The position numbers were made by a program, and so were the translations under genes. Under the pieces are notes generated by a model that was given only the letters and a program-made list of their open reading frames with translations, was not told the origin of the DNA and made no database searches. DNA of 15,718 nt. Origin: CAZJAT01 sp964544145. GTDB taxonomy: Bacteria; Hydrothermota; 32-111. Location of the stretch: positions 1 through 15,718 of the forward strand of contig CAZJAT010000033.1 in NCBI GenBank assembly GCA_964544145.1, given 5' to 3'. Shown in pieces: positions 1-6,740 of this stretch (the first letter of the stretch is position 1; each line of letters opens with the position of its first letter).

Positions 1-1547
1 TTGAATGGAATACCCCTGAATTGATACTCAAAATATGTGCGTATAGGACCTGCCAATATACCCAATGACAGACCCACATATGTTAATGAAAATATTGCTG
101 CTATGATGCCGCCGAATCCGGAAGCAATCTTTGCAGGATTATTCTCATGAAATTCAGGAAATATTGCTCCAATACCTATATTGATAAATGTGATGCCAAT
201 GGATAATAGAAATATAATTGCTGTGGATAGGAGAATGACTGTGGAATCTAATCTCAAGAACAGATTTGTGCCTGTAACAAGCACCTCGCCCAATATAAGT
301 ACAACAAAGAAATTAAACAATAATTTTGAAATGAAGAAATCCCGAATGCCCACATTTATCTTTATGATATCAAATGACCTGCCTTCCAGGGATATGAGAG
401 GAAATATAAATCTCACAGACAGTGTTGCTGATATATATGCAGAAAATCCCATATTTGCAAATGCAATGATATATGTAAAGAATGGTGTTTTGAAATACAT
501 TGGCGAGCGTATCAATGAAAAGATATATAATGCAAGCAATGTGAAAAAAATCAGAGATTGACCCCATTGAGAGGGATTGCGGAAGAAGAGGACGATATCC
601 TTTTGAATGAGGAATGCAATGATACTCTTTTTAGAAAAAATATTCATTCTCATCTGATTCTTCATATTGCGTTTCTTCTTATATGCTGAATTACCGAAAG
701 AGAGATATTTGCGTCCATACATATACATGGAAATAATCAGCATAGGCAGTATCAATAAAATATAAAGCGACAGGGATCTGTATGCTGACAATGAGGATTT
801 ACCATTTATGCGGTTAAATATGGATTGAGCAGCATATCCTGAAGGCAGATATTTAAATTGTTCAACCTCAAGCGAGGAGATATAATTATTGACATCAGTA
901 AGATTGGCTGTTTGGGGAAGATTGAATATATCCGGTGCCTTTTTAAAGAATATCATGAGCACAATGGATAGTGTTATTAATGCAATAATAAGAATAATAC
1001 TGCCTGTTGAGTGTTTTAGAAAAAATCCGGAAAATATAAATGTTAATATTAGACCAATGGATGTAGCAATTATTACGAGCAGAAGAAAATCAATAATGGA
1101 GAAAAGATAGAAAGAGAAACCAAGGTGAAATGTGTTTCCCAAAGCAATAAGCAGAGGAATGGAAATTATAGCTGTTGCCCATGACGAGTATATGCCGTTT
1201 TCAAAGAGTTTTGAAAGGAACAGGTGTGATGTCTTCAATGGAGTTGAAAAGAGGAATTCCAATTCCCTTGTGCGGAAAAAGGTTGAAATAGAGCTGATGA
1301 TGGAACTCATAAGCAATAATGCAAAGAATATGGAAAACATGAGTGAGAATATTCTATATATGATACCATATCCAATTTCCTCATAATTAAGCAGAAAAGA
1401 GAACATCTTGAAAAAAACGAAATATGTTCCAAAGAGGAATAGCGAGATAACGAGTAAATATGTTAAGAGACGGACAAATGACTTAATGTTAAACTGGAAC
1501 AGTGTTCGTATGGATATCTTCCATTTTACTGCACTCAGGCTATTCAT
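1..1547 (-). CDS. ABC-2-type exporter permease (3' end off the window)
   Basis: The reading frame is open from an ATG at 1547 to the left edge, about 515 codons with no stop. I translated it by hand on the minus strand. It starts MNSLSAVKWKISIRTLFQFN and alternates long hydrophobic segments with basic loops. Two loops carry the sequence style usual in ABC-2 exporter permeases of the long, duplicated kind: TRELEFLFSTPLKTSHLFLSK about 85 residues in, and SLEGRSFDIIKINVGIRDFF in the second half. This looks like two copies of a permease half. The gene overlaps the 3' end of the ATPase gene by 8 bp, so the two are translationally coupled and should form one exporter in the cytoplasmic membrane. 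Substrate is unknown. A GGAG lies about 10 nt before the ATG. The family is inferred from pattern; partner and strand are seen directly. Confidence 0.85.
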   Translation of the reverse strand, partial: MNSLSAVKWKISIRTLFQFNIKSFVRLLTYLLVISLFLFGTYFVFFKMFSFLLNYEEIGYGIIYRIFSLMFSIFFALLLMSSIISSISTFFRTRELEFLFSTPLKTSHLFLSKLFENGIYSSWATAIISIPLLIALGNTFHLGFSFYLFSIIDFLLLVIIATSIGLILTFIFSGFFLKHSTGSIILIIALITLSIVLMIFFKKAPDIFNLPQTANLTDVNNYISSLEVEQFKYLPSGYAAQSIFNRINGKSSLSAYRSLSLYILLILPMLIISMYMYGRKYLSFGNSAYKKKRNMKNQMRMNIFSKKSIIAFLIQKDIVLFFRNPSQWGQSLIFFTLLALYIFSLIRSPMYFKTPFFTYIIAFANMGFSAYISATLSVRFIFPLISLEGRSFDIIKINVGIRDFFISKLLFNFFVVLILGEVLVTGTNLFLRLDSTVILLSTAIIFLLSIGITFINIGIGAIFPEFHENNPAKIASGFGGIIAAIFSLTYVGLSLGILAGPIRTYFEYQFRGIPF

Positions 1548-2262
1548 TGCGTGTTATCTCCAGAAAGAGGTCTTCCAGATTGTTCTTCTTTAATTTATCC
1601 TTCAGATTATCAATATTGCCTTTATAGACCAGATTTCCCTTATGCATAATGCCGATTTCATCACATATTTCTTCGGCTAATGACAATGTATGCGTTGATA
1701 CAAAAACACTGCCTCCATTGTCCGCATACTGTCTTAATGTATCCTTTACTATACGTGCAATCTTTGGGTCAAGTCCCACCATGGGCTCATCAATAAGAAG
1801 CAGTTTGGGTTCGTGTATCATTGCAGATGCTATAATGATTCTCTGTTTCATTCCGTGGGAGTATTCCTCGGTCTTCAAATCCATGTAATCCTTAAATTCC
1901 ATTAATGATGCATATTTATCAATATTATGAACAATATCGCTATTCTTCATTTTAAATAAACCTGCTATGAAATAGAGGAACTCCCTGCCTGTCAGTTTCT
2001 CGTACAGGAAAGGCGAATCAGGTATATAACCGATATTTGCCTTGGCTTTTGCCGGAGCTTTGTGTATATCATGATTGTCAATTGAAATGCTTCCATTATC
2101 AAAGGCAATAAGGCCTGCTATACATTTTATTGTTGTTGTCTTTCCGGCGCCATTGGGACCAATGAATCCGAATATTTCACCCGAATTGATCTGCAAAGCA
2201 ATATTATTGACAGCAGTGACATCGCCATAGTTTTTTGTCAAATTATCAATATGTAATATCAA
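1540..2262 (-). CDS. ABC transporter ATP-binding protein (exporter type)
   Basis: This is a 240-residue nucleotide-binding subunit that should power the permease encoded next to it. Visible motifs are Walker A GPNGAGKT (35-42), the signature YSHGMKQR (134-141), Walker B LLLIDEP (154-160), the D-loop after it (GLDP) and the switch histidine in STH (H191). The Q-loop glutamine is replaced: the region reads GYIPDSPFLYEKLTGREF, a form common in exporter ATPases paired with ABC-2 permeases. The start is a TTG at 2262, supported by a strong AAAAAGGAG ribosome binding site 5 nt upstream; no ATG fits better. It lies 42 bp downstream of the FeoC-like gene with no terminator hairpin between them, so it is probably transcribed with the iron genes. 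Substrate cannot be told from sequence. Confidence 0.95.
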   Translation of the reverse strand: MILHIDNLTKNYGDVTAVNNIALQINSGEIFGFIGPNGAGKTTTIKCIAGLIAFDNGSISIDNHDIHKAPAKAKANIGYIPDSPFLYEKLTGREFLYFIAGLFKMKNSDIVHNIDKYASLMEFKDYMDLKTEEYSHGMKQRIIIASAMIHEPKLLLIDEPMVGLDPKIARIVKDTLRQYADNGGSVFVSTHTLSLAEEICDEIGIMHKGNLVYKGNIDNLKDKLKKNNLEDLFLEITRNE

Positions 2263-2304
2263 TAGAACTCCTTTTTCTTAATAATATAAGGAAAATGAAA
2301 TAAT

Positions 2305-2514
2305 TCAAGAAGATTTATAAAATGGGCAATGAGAACATTTTGCTGATGACATGTATATGCTGTCATCAACAATGAGAATATGTTTATTATCCTGTTTGTT
2401 GATAAGGGAAATAATATATCTGACAAATTCCTTTTCAACATGCATTTTACGCGCAATGGTATTTAAATCCGTTATATGTTCCCTCTCAATCAGTTTAATC
2501 AATTTCTTAATCAT
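2305..2514 (-). CDS. FeoC-like small winged-helix protein
   Basis: A 69-residue protein whose ATG overlaps the feoB TGA (ATGA junction), so its translation is coupled to feoB. The N-terminal 40 residues look like a winged-helix DNA-binding fold (IKKLIKLIEREHITDLNTIA, then a second helix MHVEKEFVRYIISLI). The C-terminus has a CxxC pair (C60, C63, in KCSHCPFYKSS). FeoC proteins are small winged-helix proteins encoded after feoB, often with a cysteine cluster that can hold an Fe-S centre; they act on FeoB stability or as sensors. Only two cysteines are seen here, fewer than in the enterobacterial form. Position and architecture support FeoC-like; detailed function is inferred. A competing minus-strand frame at 2259-2456 is out of frame and looks like a shadow. 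Confidence 0.75.
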   Translation of the reverse strand: MIKKLIKLIEREHITDLNTIARKMHVEKEFVRYIISLINKQDNKHILIVDDSIYMSSAKCSHCPFYKSS

Positions 2515-4070
2515 AGAATGAGTCCCAGCAGCATTTTGAATAATAAGCTCACGACATAGGCAATGACGGTGGAATATATCAGATTAAATGCCACCCATTT
2601 AAATGAACGGCTCTCCTGATATATAACAGCAGCTGTAGCAAGACACGGGATATATATCATCATAAATATCATAAAGACAATTCCATTGAGAACACTCCAG
2701 TGATTGCCGATGTAATATGAAAGCGGTACAGCAGATGTATTATATAATACTGAAAGGGATGCAATAATAGATTCCTTGGCAAAGAAACCGGTCAATAATG
2801 AAATGGTCATAGGAATATCAAATCCCAATGGTTTGAAAAAAGGATAAATGATATTGCCTAAAATATTTATAAATCCGCCCTCTGTTCCTGTAGGAAAATA
2901 TGAGAGTATGAAGATTATTACTGATATGGCAAATATCAATGTCCCCGCTTTTGACAGATATTCTTTTGACTGCATACCTGCGCGGATAAAGAGATTCCGA
3001 ATTTGGGGAACACGGTAATCGGGTAATTCCATAATCATACCTTCACTCTCTTTCTTCAGCATTGTCTTACTTAAGAGCAGACCTGTTATTATTGCAATAA
3101 TAATAGATAACAAATAAAGAGAAAAAATAACAAATGGTGCAGTATCTGAAAACAGCGCACTGCCGAGCAGTACAATAACAGTCAGGCGGGCAGAACATGG
3201 AATAAAGGGAATAATCATCATTGTTTTTAATTTGTTTGATTCCGTTTCCATTGTCCTTGTTGCCATTATTGCAGGCACAGAGCATCCAAAACCCATGATA
3301 ATGGGAATAAATGACCTGCCGTGCAGACCTATCTTATGCATGAATCGGTCCATAATAAATGCCACACGTGCCATATATCCGCTGTCTTCAAGTAATTGAA
3401 TAAGCATAAACATAATGAATATATACGGCAGCAGTGAAAGAACATTNNNNNNNNNNNNNNNNNNNNNNNNNNNNNNNNNNNNNNNNNNNNNNNNNNNNNN
3501 NNNNNNNNNNNNNNNNNNNNNNNNNNNNNNNNNNNNNNNNNNNNNNTGGGATTTTCTCAATACAAAATCCTTGCTGAAGAATTGGTCTATTTCCTCCCGC
3601 AGATAATCAATATTATATTTTGTTCTTCCTGAAACAGCTATGACCTTTGTGCCGACAAGATATTTAAGACGTTCAATATTGAGACCAATATGTTTTTTTT
3701 CAAGTATATCAGTCATATTTATTACAAGTATCATAGGTATATTGAGCATTAATAATTGTAAACTGAGAAACAGGCCTCTCTCCATATTGCTGCCGTCAAT
3801 AACATTGATTATGAGATCTGTGTGTTCATTTATAAGATAATCACGCGTCACTCTCTCATCATCTGATATGGGGGATAATCCGTAAACCCCCGGCAGATCA
3901 ACAATACGTATGGTGATATTATCAGGTGTGACAATCCTGCCTTCTTTTCTCTCTACAGTAACGCCGGGCCAATTACCGATTGTCTGATTCATTCCGGTTA
4001 TTGCATTGAATATAGTTGATTTGCCGCAATTTGGCTGACCAACAATTGTAATGATTTTTTCAGTGTGCAT
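2511..4070 (-). CDS. feoB: Ferrous iron transporter FeoB (interrupted by assembly gap)
   Basis: FeoB is a cytoplasmic-membrane Fe(II) importer with an N-terminal GTPase domain. From the ATG at 4070 the G motifs are clear: G1 GQPNCGKST (11-19), G2 in GVTVE, G3 DLPG (58-61), G4 NMTD (118-121), then SGR. After about residue 174 the sequence disappears into 100 N. It resumes at NVLSLLPYIFIMFML with the transport domain: LLEDSGYMARVAFIMDR, GFGCSVPAIMATRT and PFIPCSARL (cysteine-containing gate motifs), and FFAKESIIASL. The end of the GTPase module and the first membrane helices are missing, so the true protein is longer than shown. A TTG 36 bp upstream would extend the frame but lies inside feoA and adds nothing conserved. 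ATG 4070 overlaps feoA by 11 bp with AGAAG upstream. Confidence 0.95.
   Translation of the reverse strand: MHTEKIITIVGQPNCGKSTIFNAITGMNQTIGNWPGVTVERKEGRIVTPDNITIRIVDLPGVYGLSPISDDERVTRDYLINEHTDLIINVIDGSNMERGLFLSLQLLMLNIPMILVINMTDILEKKHIGLNIERLKYLVGTKVIAVSGRTKYNIDYLREEIDQFFSKDFVLRKSXXXXXXXXXXXXXXXXXXXXXXXXXXXXXXXXXXNVLSLLPYIFIMFMLIQLLEDSGYMARVAFIMDRFMHKIGLHGRSFIPIIMGFGCSVPAIMATRTMETESNKLKTMMIIPFIPCSARLTVIVLLGSALFSDTAPFVIFSLYLLSIIIAIITGLLLSKTMLKKESEGMIMELPDYRVPQIRNLFIRAGMQSKEYLSKAGTLIFAISVIIFILSYFPTGTEGGFINILGNIIYPFFKPLGFDIPMTISLLTGFFAKESIIASLSVLYNTSAVPLSYYIGNHWSVLNGIVFMIFMMIYIPCLATAAVIYQESRSFKWVAFNLIYSTVIAYVVSLLFKMLLGLIL
3447..3546. other. Scaffold gap of exactly 100 N inside feoB
   Basis: Positions 3447 to 3546 are all N. 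Exactly 100 N is the conventional placeholder for a gap of unknown size. The FeoB frame appears open through it only because N gives no stop codons. The flanking protein jumps from the end of the GTP-binding core to the middle of the membrane domain, so more than 34 residues are missing. Confidence 0.98.
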
Positions 4071-4281
4071 AATATATTCTTCTACACATACCTCTGCCCA
4101 ATGCAATTCGTGAATTTTTCACCATGATAATCAAAGGACCGATATGATCATTTTTAATTATTTTAACTGTATTACCGGGCATAATACCCAATTCCGACAT
4201 TCTCTGTCTGAAACCGAAACCACCCTTGATCTGCAATATCTTTACAGTATCATTCTGCAGAGATTCAGTAAGCGGCAGCAT
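4060..4281 (-). CDS. feoA: FeoA, small SH3-like iron transport protein
   Basis: A 73-residue protein of the usual FeoA length. It shows the family pattern of a short beta-barrel: VKILQIKGGFGFRQRMSELGI near residues 13-33, then GNTVKIIKNDHIGPLIIMVKN and the closing RIALGRGMCRRI. FeoA binds FeoB in the cytosol and is needed for ferrous iron uptake, although its exact mechanism is unsettled. The ATG at 4281 directly abuts the stop codon of the upstream repressor gene. Its ribosome binding site (AAAAGGAG, GGAG at 4290-4293, about 8 nt from the ATG) lies within the repressor's last codons. Its own 3' end overlaps feoB by 11 bp. The order repressor-feoA-feoB-feoC fits a complete Feo operon. Confidence 0.95.
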   Translation of the reverse strand: MLPLTESLQNDTVKILQIKGGFGFRQRMSELGIMPGNTVKIIKNDHIGPLIIMVKNSRIALGRGMCRRIYYAH

Positions 4282-4698
4282 TTACTTTTCTCCTTTTAAT
4301 ATATGAATAATATCAGGGTGCGACTTGATATTATCTGTTATAATATTCATCTGATCGATCAATTTCATATCCAGATGATGTTCAATACCACAGGCAATTG
4401 TGTCCGATTTGCTTTTCTCAAGATTAAATAGTGTACATAGGAATTTTCGTATTGAAACATGTTTTTTATATAAATACTCGGCTCTTTTTTTGCCTTTGTC
4501 TGTTAATGTTATATAACCGTATTTTTCCTTGTTTACAAGAGATTTGTCCTTCAATATGGATACTGCATTAACAATAGACGGTTTGCTGACATTCATTATT
4601 TTTTGAATATCAGTAATCCTGCATACAGGTTTTTTCTGCAATACTATCAATATTGATTCAAGATAGTCCTGCAAGGATTCACTGAGCATACAGTTCAT
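4282..4698 (-). CDS. DtxR/IdeR/MntR-family metal-dependent repressor
   Basis: A short two-domain DtxR-family regulator, without the C-terminal SH3 domain. Numbering from the GTG at 4704 (140 residues): winged helix about 10-70 (RITDIQKIMNVSKPSIVNAV, then YGYITLTDKGK) and dimerization/metal domain about 75-140. Likely metal ligands are D13 and E16 in helix 1 (DYLE), H82, and C105-E108-H109 (ACGIEHHLD). The C-x2-E-H arrangement matches C102/E105/H106 of DtxR, whereas MntR has Glu in the cysteine position, so iron is the more likely co-repressor. I place the start at ATG 4698, preceded by AGTGAG; GTG 4704 and ATG 4689 are alternatives. As first gene of the feo operon, with a DtxR-box on its own promoter, it probably represses itself and feoAB when Fe(II) is plentiful. 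Confidence 0.92.
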   Translation of the reverse strand: MNCMLSESLQDYLESILIVLQKKPVCRITDIQKIMNVSKPSIVNAVSILKDKSLVNKEKYGYITLTDKGKKRAEYLYKKHVSIRKFLCTLFNLEKSKSDTIACGIEHHLDMKLIDQMNIITDNIKSHPDIIHILKGEK

Positions 4699-4712
4699 AG
4701 ACACTCACTTTG

Positions 4713-4726
4713 TTAGGTTGGTCTAA
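4713..4726. promoter_or_regulatory. DtxR-box-like operator
   Basis: The 14-mer TTAGGTTGGTCTAA matches 12 of 14 positions of the core TTAGGTTAGCCTAA recalled for DtxR/IdeR boxes. It has inverted TTAG/CTAA ends, extended by TT and AA one base further out. It begins at the last base of the feo -10 element and covers the predicted start site, where bound repressor would block RNA polymerase. Assignment is by match and position. Confidence 0.75.
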
Positions 4727-4754
4727 TAATAATCGATTTATACTATTTTGTCAA
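4726..4754 (-). promoter_or_regulatory. Promoter of the dtxR-feoABC operon
   Basis: Minus strand: -35 TTGACA (4749-4754, perfect), a 17-bp spacer, and -10 TATTAT (4726-4731, five of six). The predicted start near 4719 gives a leader of roughly 15-22 nt. Confidence 0.8.
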
Positions 4755-4765
4755 GATATAATGTA

Positions 4766-4793
4766 TTGCAAATGTGAGGATATATATTAGAAT
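4766..4793 (+). promoter_or_regulatory. Promoter of the LolA-like gene
   Basis: Plus strand: -35 TTGCAA (4766-4771), a 16-bp spacer, and -10 TAGAAT (4788-4793). It is divergent from the feo promoter, with the two -35 boxes 11 bp apart. The predicted start near 4800 leaves a leader of about 40 nt ending in a perfect AGGAGG (4831-4836), 4 nt before the ATG. Confidence 0.6.
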
Positions 4794-4840
4794 GTAACAA
4801 GTAAGGGAAATAAGCGTATTAAAGATAAAAAGGAGGCTTA

Positions 4841-5614
4841 ATGAAACGTATCTTATTAACACTGACAATACTTGTAATGGTCATCGCTGTTGTGTATGCT
4901 GCTGACGCGCAGAAGATTGTTGATGATATGGTAAAGAATTACTCCGATTTTGAAAAATCGGTGGATGATCTGACAATGACAAATACAATGAGTATTGAAG
5001 ATGAGGACGGGAATGTAAACATTGATATGACTGTATCCAAGAAAGGTGAGAAATTCAGATTTGATATAATGATTGACCTTGATGAAGAGGATGTCCAAAT
5101 GAATGGCATCAATACAGTTGTCATATATGATGGTAATGAGATGTGGATGATGGTTCCCATTGTCGGCAAACAGAAAGTTGAGGATGAAGAGGACATGGAG
5201 GACTATAATTCAGTAATGGAGATGTTCTGGTGGAATAATTTCGGCACTGACCCTGAAATTATCAGCGAAGAAAATATCAATGGAACAGATTGTTATGTAA
5301 TCGAATTCGAAGAAACCGATGAACAGAATGGATTTAGCAAGATTTGGGTTTCAAAGAAAGATAATATTCTTATAAAGGCAGTTTCCGATGATGATGGCGG
5401 CTATGTTCTGTTTAAGGAATATAAGGATGTTTATAAGGGATATAAATTACCATTTTCAACGGTCTTCTATACTGATGATGTTGAAGAATTATCTATTGTG
5501 TTAAAAACAGTGAAGGTCAACAGCGGTATTAATGATGATATCTTTGATATTGACAAGGTTGAGGTTGATAATAGCGGTATTGAAAATTTCTTGAATAATA
5601 TGTTTACAGAATAG
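4841..5614 (+). CDS. Exported LolA-like (outer-membrane lipoprotein sorting) protein
   Basis: A 257-residue protein with a clear signal peptide (MKRILLTLTILVMVIAVVYA, cleavage after VYA at residue 20). The mature part is very acidic and built of alternating beta strands. It has the style of LolA/TP0789-like proteins: TMTVSKKGEKFRFDIMI, then VVIYDGNEMWMMVP, NGTDCYVIEFEE and KIWVSKKDNILIKAV. Proteins of this kind form an open beta-barrel in the periplasm that carries a hydrophobic ligand such as a lipoprotein acyl chain. No lipobox cysteine is seen, so it should be soluble. The ATG follows AGGAGG at 4 nt. It is a single-gene unit ending in a shared terminator. Family assignment rests on fold-like patterns; true LolA function is not proven. 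Confidence 0.8.
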   Translation: MKRILLTLTILVMVIAVVYAADAQKIVDDMVKNYSDFEKSVDDLTMTNTMSIEDEDGNVNIDMTVSKKGEKFRFDIMIDLDEEDVQMNGINTVVIYDGNEMWMMVPIVGKQKVEDEEDMEDYNSVMEMFWWNNFGTDPEIISEENINGTDCYVIEFEETDEQNGFSKIWVSKKDNILIKAVSDDDGGYVLFKEYKDVYKGYKLPFSTVFYTDDVEELSIVLKTVKVNSGINDDIFDIDKVEVDNSGIENFLNNMFTE

Positions 5615-5615
5615 A

Positions 5616-5637
5616 AAAAGGCGCTTATGCGCCTTTT
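5616..5637. terminator. Bidirectional intrinsic terminator between convergent genes
   Basis: A 9-bp perfect stem (AAAAGGCGC / GCGCCTTTT) with a TTAT loop fills the space between the TAG of the LolA-like gene (5612-5614) and the stop codon of the minus-strand gene starting at 5638. A-runs and T-runs on both sides let it work in both directions. Confidence 0.88.
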
Positions 5638-6084
5638 CTATTCAATGCTTATCTTTACTATTGTATTTTCTTCGTTTTCCGGGTCATCATCAACAATATT
5701 AACAAGCTCCAGAGGCGCATTTGCACACAATTCATCCAGTGCTGAAATGAATGCATCAATATCGGCTATATTACCCTCATCATCTGTCTTTAATCCATAA
5801 TCAGAGAGTGAATTCTTCACTTTATCATTCTTCATGACATAATCCATTCCGATTTTACCTGTTGATTTGACCAGCAATTTCAATACCTTTAATGGTAAAT
5901 TTACCTTCACAATACTTGGGTTTTGCTTGTTTGTTTTATTCTCAATAACCCTTACGCGCAGATAGCAGTCACTTTCACTGTTTTCGTTCTTTTTATCAAT
6001 GCTGTTTATTAGAGTTTCCGCTTCTTCGGGTGTTATCTTTCCCTCTTTAACCATATTGAGTATTCTTTCCATTCGATTATTCAT
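5638..6084 (-). CDS. SHOCT-like domain protein (last gene of DUF2089 module)
   Basis: A 148-residue cytosolic protein. The N-terminus (MERILNMVKEGKITPEEAETLINSI, residues 5-29) is the short helical hairpin seen in YvlB-type and DUF2089-associated SHOCT-like domains. A polar linker follows, then a region with strands (YLRVRVIEN and SIVKVNLPLKVLKLLV) and a C-terminal segment (DAFISALDELCANAPLELVNI and NTIVKISIE). The second half resembles the small protein at 6741-7025, so these two are probably paralogous domains. The ATG at 6084 follows AGGAGG at 5 nt, 9 bp after the previous stop. Molecular function is unknown. I infer a role with the other three genes, perhaps in envelope stress sensing, as in YvlB/LiaI-type loci. 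Confidence 0.75.
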   Translation of the reverse strand: MNNRMERILNMVKEGKITPEEAETLINSIDKKNENSESDCYLRVRVIENKTNKQNPSIVKVNLPLKVLKLLVKSTGKIGMDYVMKNDKVKNSLSDYGLKTDDEGNIADIDAFISALDELCANAPLELVNIVDDDPENEENTIVKISIE

Positions 6085-6093
6085 GATAACCTC

Positions 6094-6366
6094 CTATTTG
6101 TGAAGCTTATTCATTGCTTCTTCAATTTCTATTTCATTAGCTTTTAGTTTCTTCAGTATGTCCAATCTCTCTGAGCTGTGAATATGATGTTTCACTGATT
6201 TACGCCGCACATTTCCCCTCAATGAATCAATGATTATCAATATCCCTACAATAACCAAGATCCATGGCCAGTCTCTGGACATATCCAGAGAGAAGATATT
6301 ATATGTGGATAATATCAGCAGACATCCCACAATAAGCAAAAGTGCTCCAAATTTAGATATTCTCAC
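6094..6366 (-). CDS. Small membrane protein, two helices plus SHOCT-like tail (LiaI/LiaF-N-like)
   Basis: A 90-residue protein. Two hydrophobic segments (about 7-25, FGALLLIVGCLLILS; and about 33-48, PWILVIVGILIIIDSL) are joined by a short loop containing DWPW. This two-helix hairpin resembles the N-terminal membrane domain of LiaI/LiaF proteins. The basic cytosolic tail ends with ERLDILKKLKANEIEIEEAM, the same hairpin motif as in the neighbouring genes. The start is a GTG at 6366 overlapping the previous TAG by one base, supported by AGGAGG about 6 nt upstream; no ATG competes. It is probably the membrane anchor of the module. Partner binding through the shared motif is an inference. Confidence 0.75.
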   Translation of the reverse strand: MRISKFGALLLIVGCLLILSTYNIFSLDMSRDWPWILVIVGILIIIDSLRGNVRRKSVKHHIHSSERLDILKKLKANEIEIEEAMNKLHK

Positions 6367-6731
6367 TATTTCCTCCTTTTTAATTTATTTAATGCTTTCT
6401 GTATATCAATATCACCTGTCTCTATACTGTCCAAAATATTGTCTACATATTCAACATTATGTTCATAACCGGGCAGATTATCCTTTATTTCCTGTAATTT
6501 ATTCTTTATTGTCGGATATGATTTCCCCAATTTTTCTCCCAGGCATTTCAGATTGCCTTCGCATATAATGAATTCACGAATGAATTCCCATTCATCTGAT
6601 TTAAACACGCCCGTTTGCTCCTGCATTTTCATATTGCCTGTAATAGTGATGCCGCACTCCTCACAGTGAATCGCTTGAACTGTCATATTGCCTGAACAAA
6701 TGGGGCATTTGGGACCAATTTTTGACTGCAT
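6366..6731 (-). CDS. DUF2089-family zinc-ribbon/HTH protein
   Basis: A 121-residue protein. The N-terminus has two CxxC pairs (CPICSG at 9-12 and CEEC at 23-26), a zinc ribbon. Next comes a helix-turn-helix-like part (EWEFIREFIICEGNLKCLGE followed by LGKSYPTIKNKLQEI), in which GNLK and SYPTIKNKL match the recalled DUF2089 pattern. The C-terminus (VDNILDSIETGDIDIQKALN) repeats the hairpin motif of the two downstream genes. The probable role is DNA-binding regulator of its own operon, but no target has been established. The ATG at 6731 follows a GGAGG that overlaps the previous stop codon. Confidence 0.85.
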   Translation of the reverse strand: MQSKIGPKCPICSGNMTVQAIHCEECGITITGNMKMQEQTGVFKSDEWEFIREFIICEGNLKCLGEKLGKSYPTIKNKLQEIKDNLPGYEHNVEYVDNILDSIETGDIDIQKALNKLKRRK

Positions 6732-6740
6732 GGTTTCCTC

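Noticed and set aside
181..1386. Plus-strand frames at 181-561, 889-1110 and 1132-1386
   Set aside because: They lie antisense to the continuous minus-strand permease frame, have no ribosome sites, and their sequences are low-complexity mirrors of membrane codons.
2259..2456. Minus-strand 65-codon frame overlapping the FeoC-like gene
   Set aside because: It is in another frame of a gene whose ATG is coupled to the feoB stop, and it shows no recognisable motif.
4071..4106. Longer FeoB start (TTG at 4106)
   Set aside because: The extra 12 codons lie inside feoA and precede the conserved N-terminus; the ATG at 4070 fits the family better.
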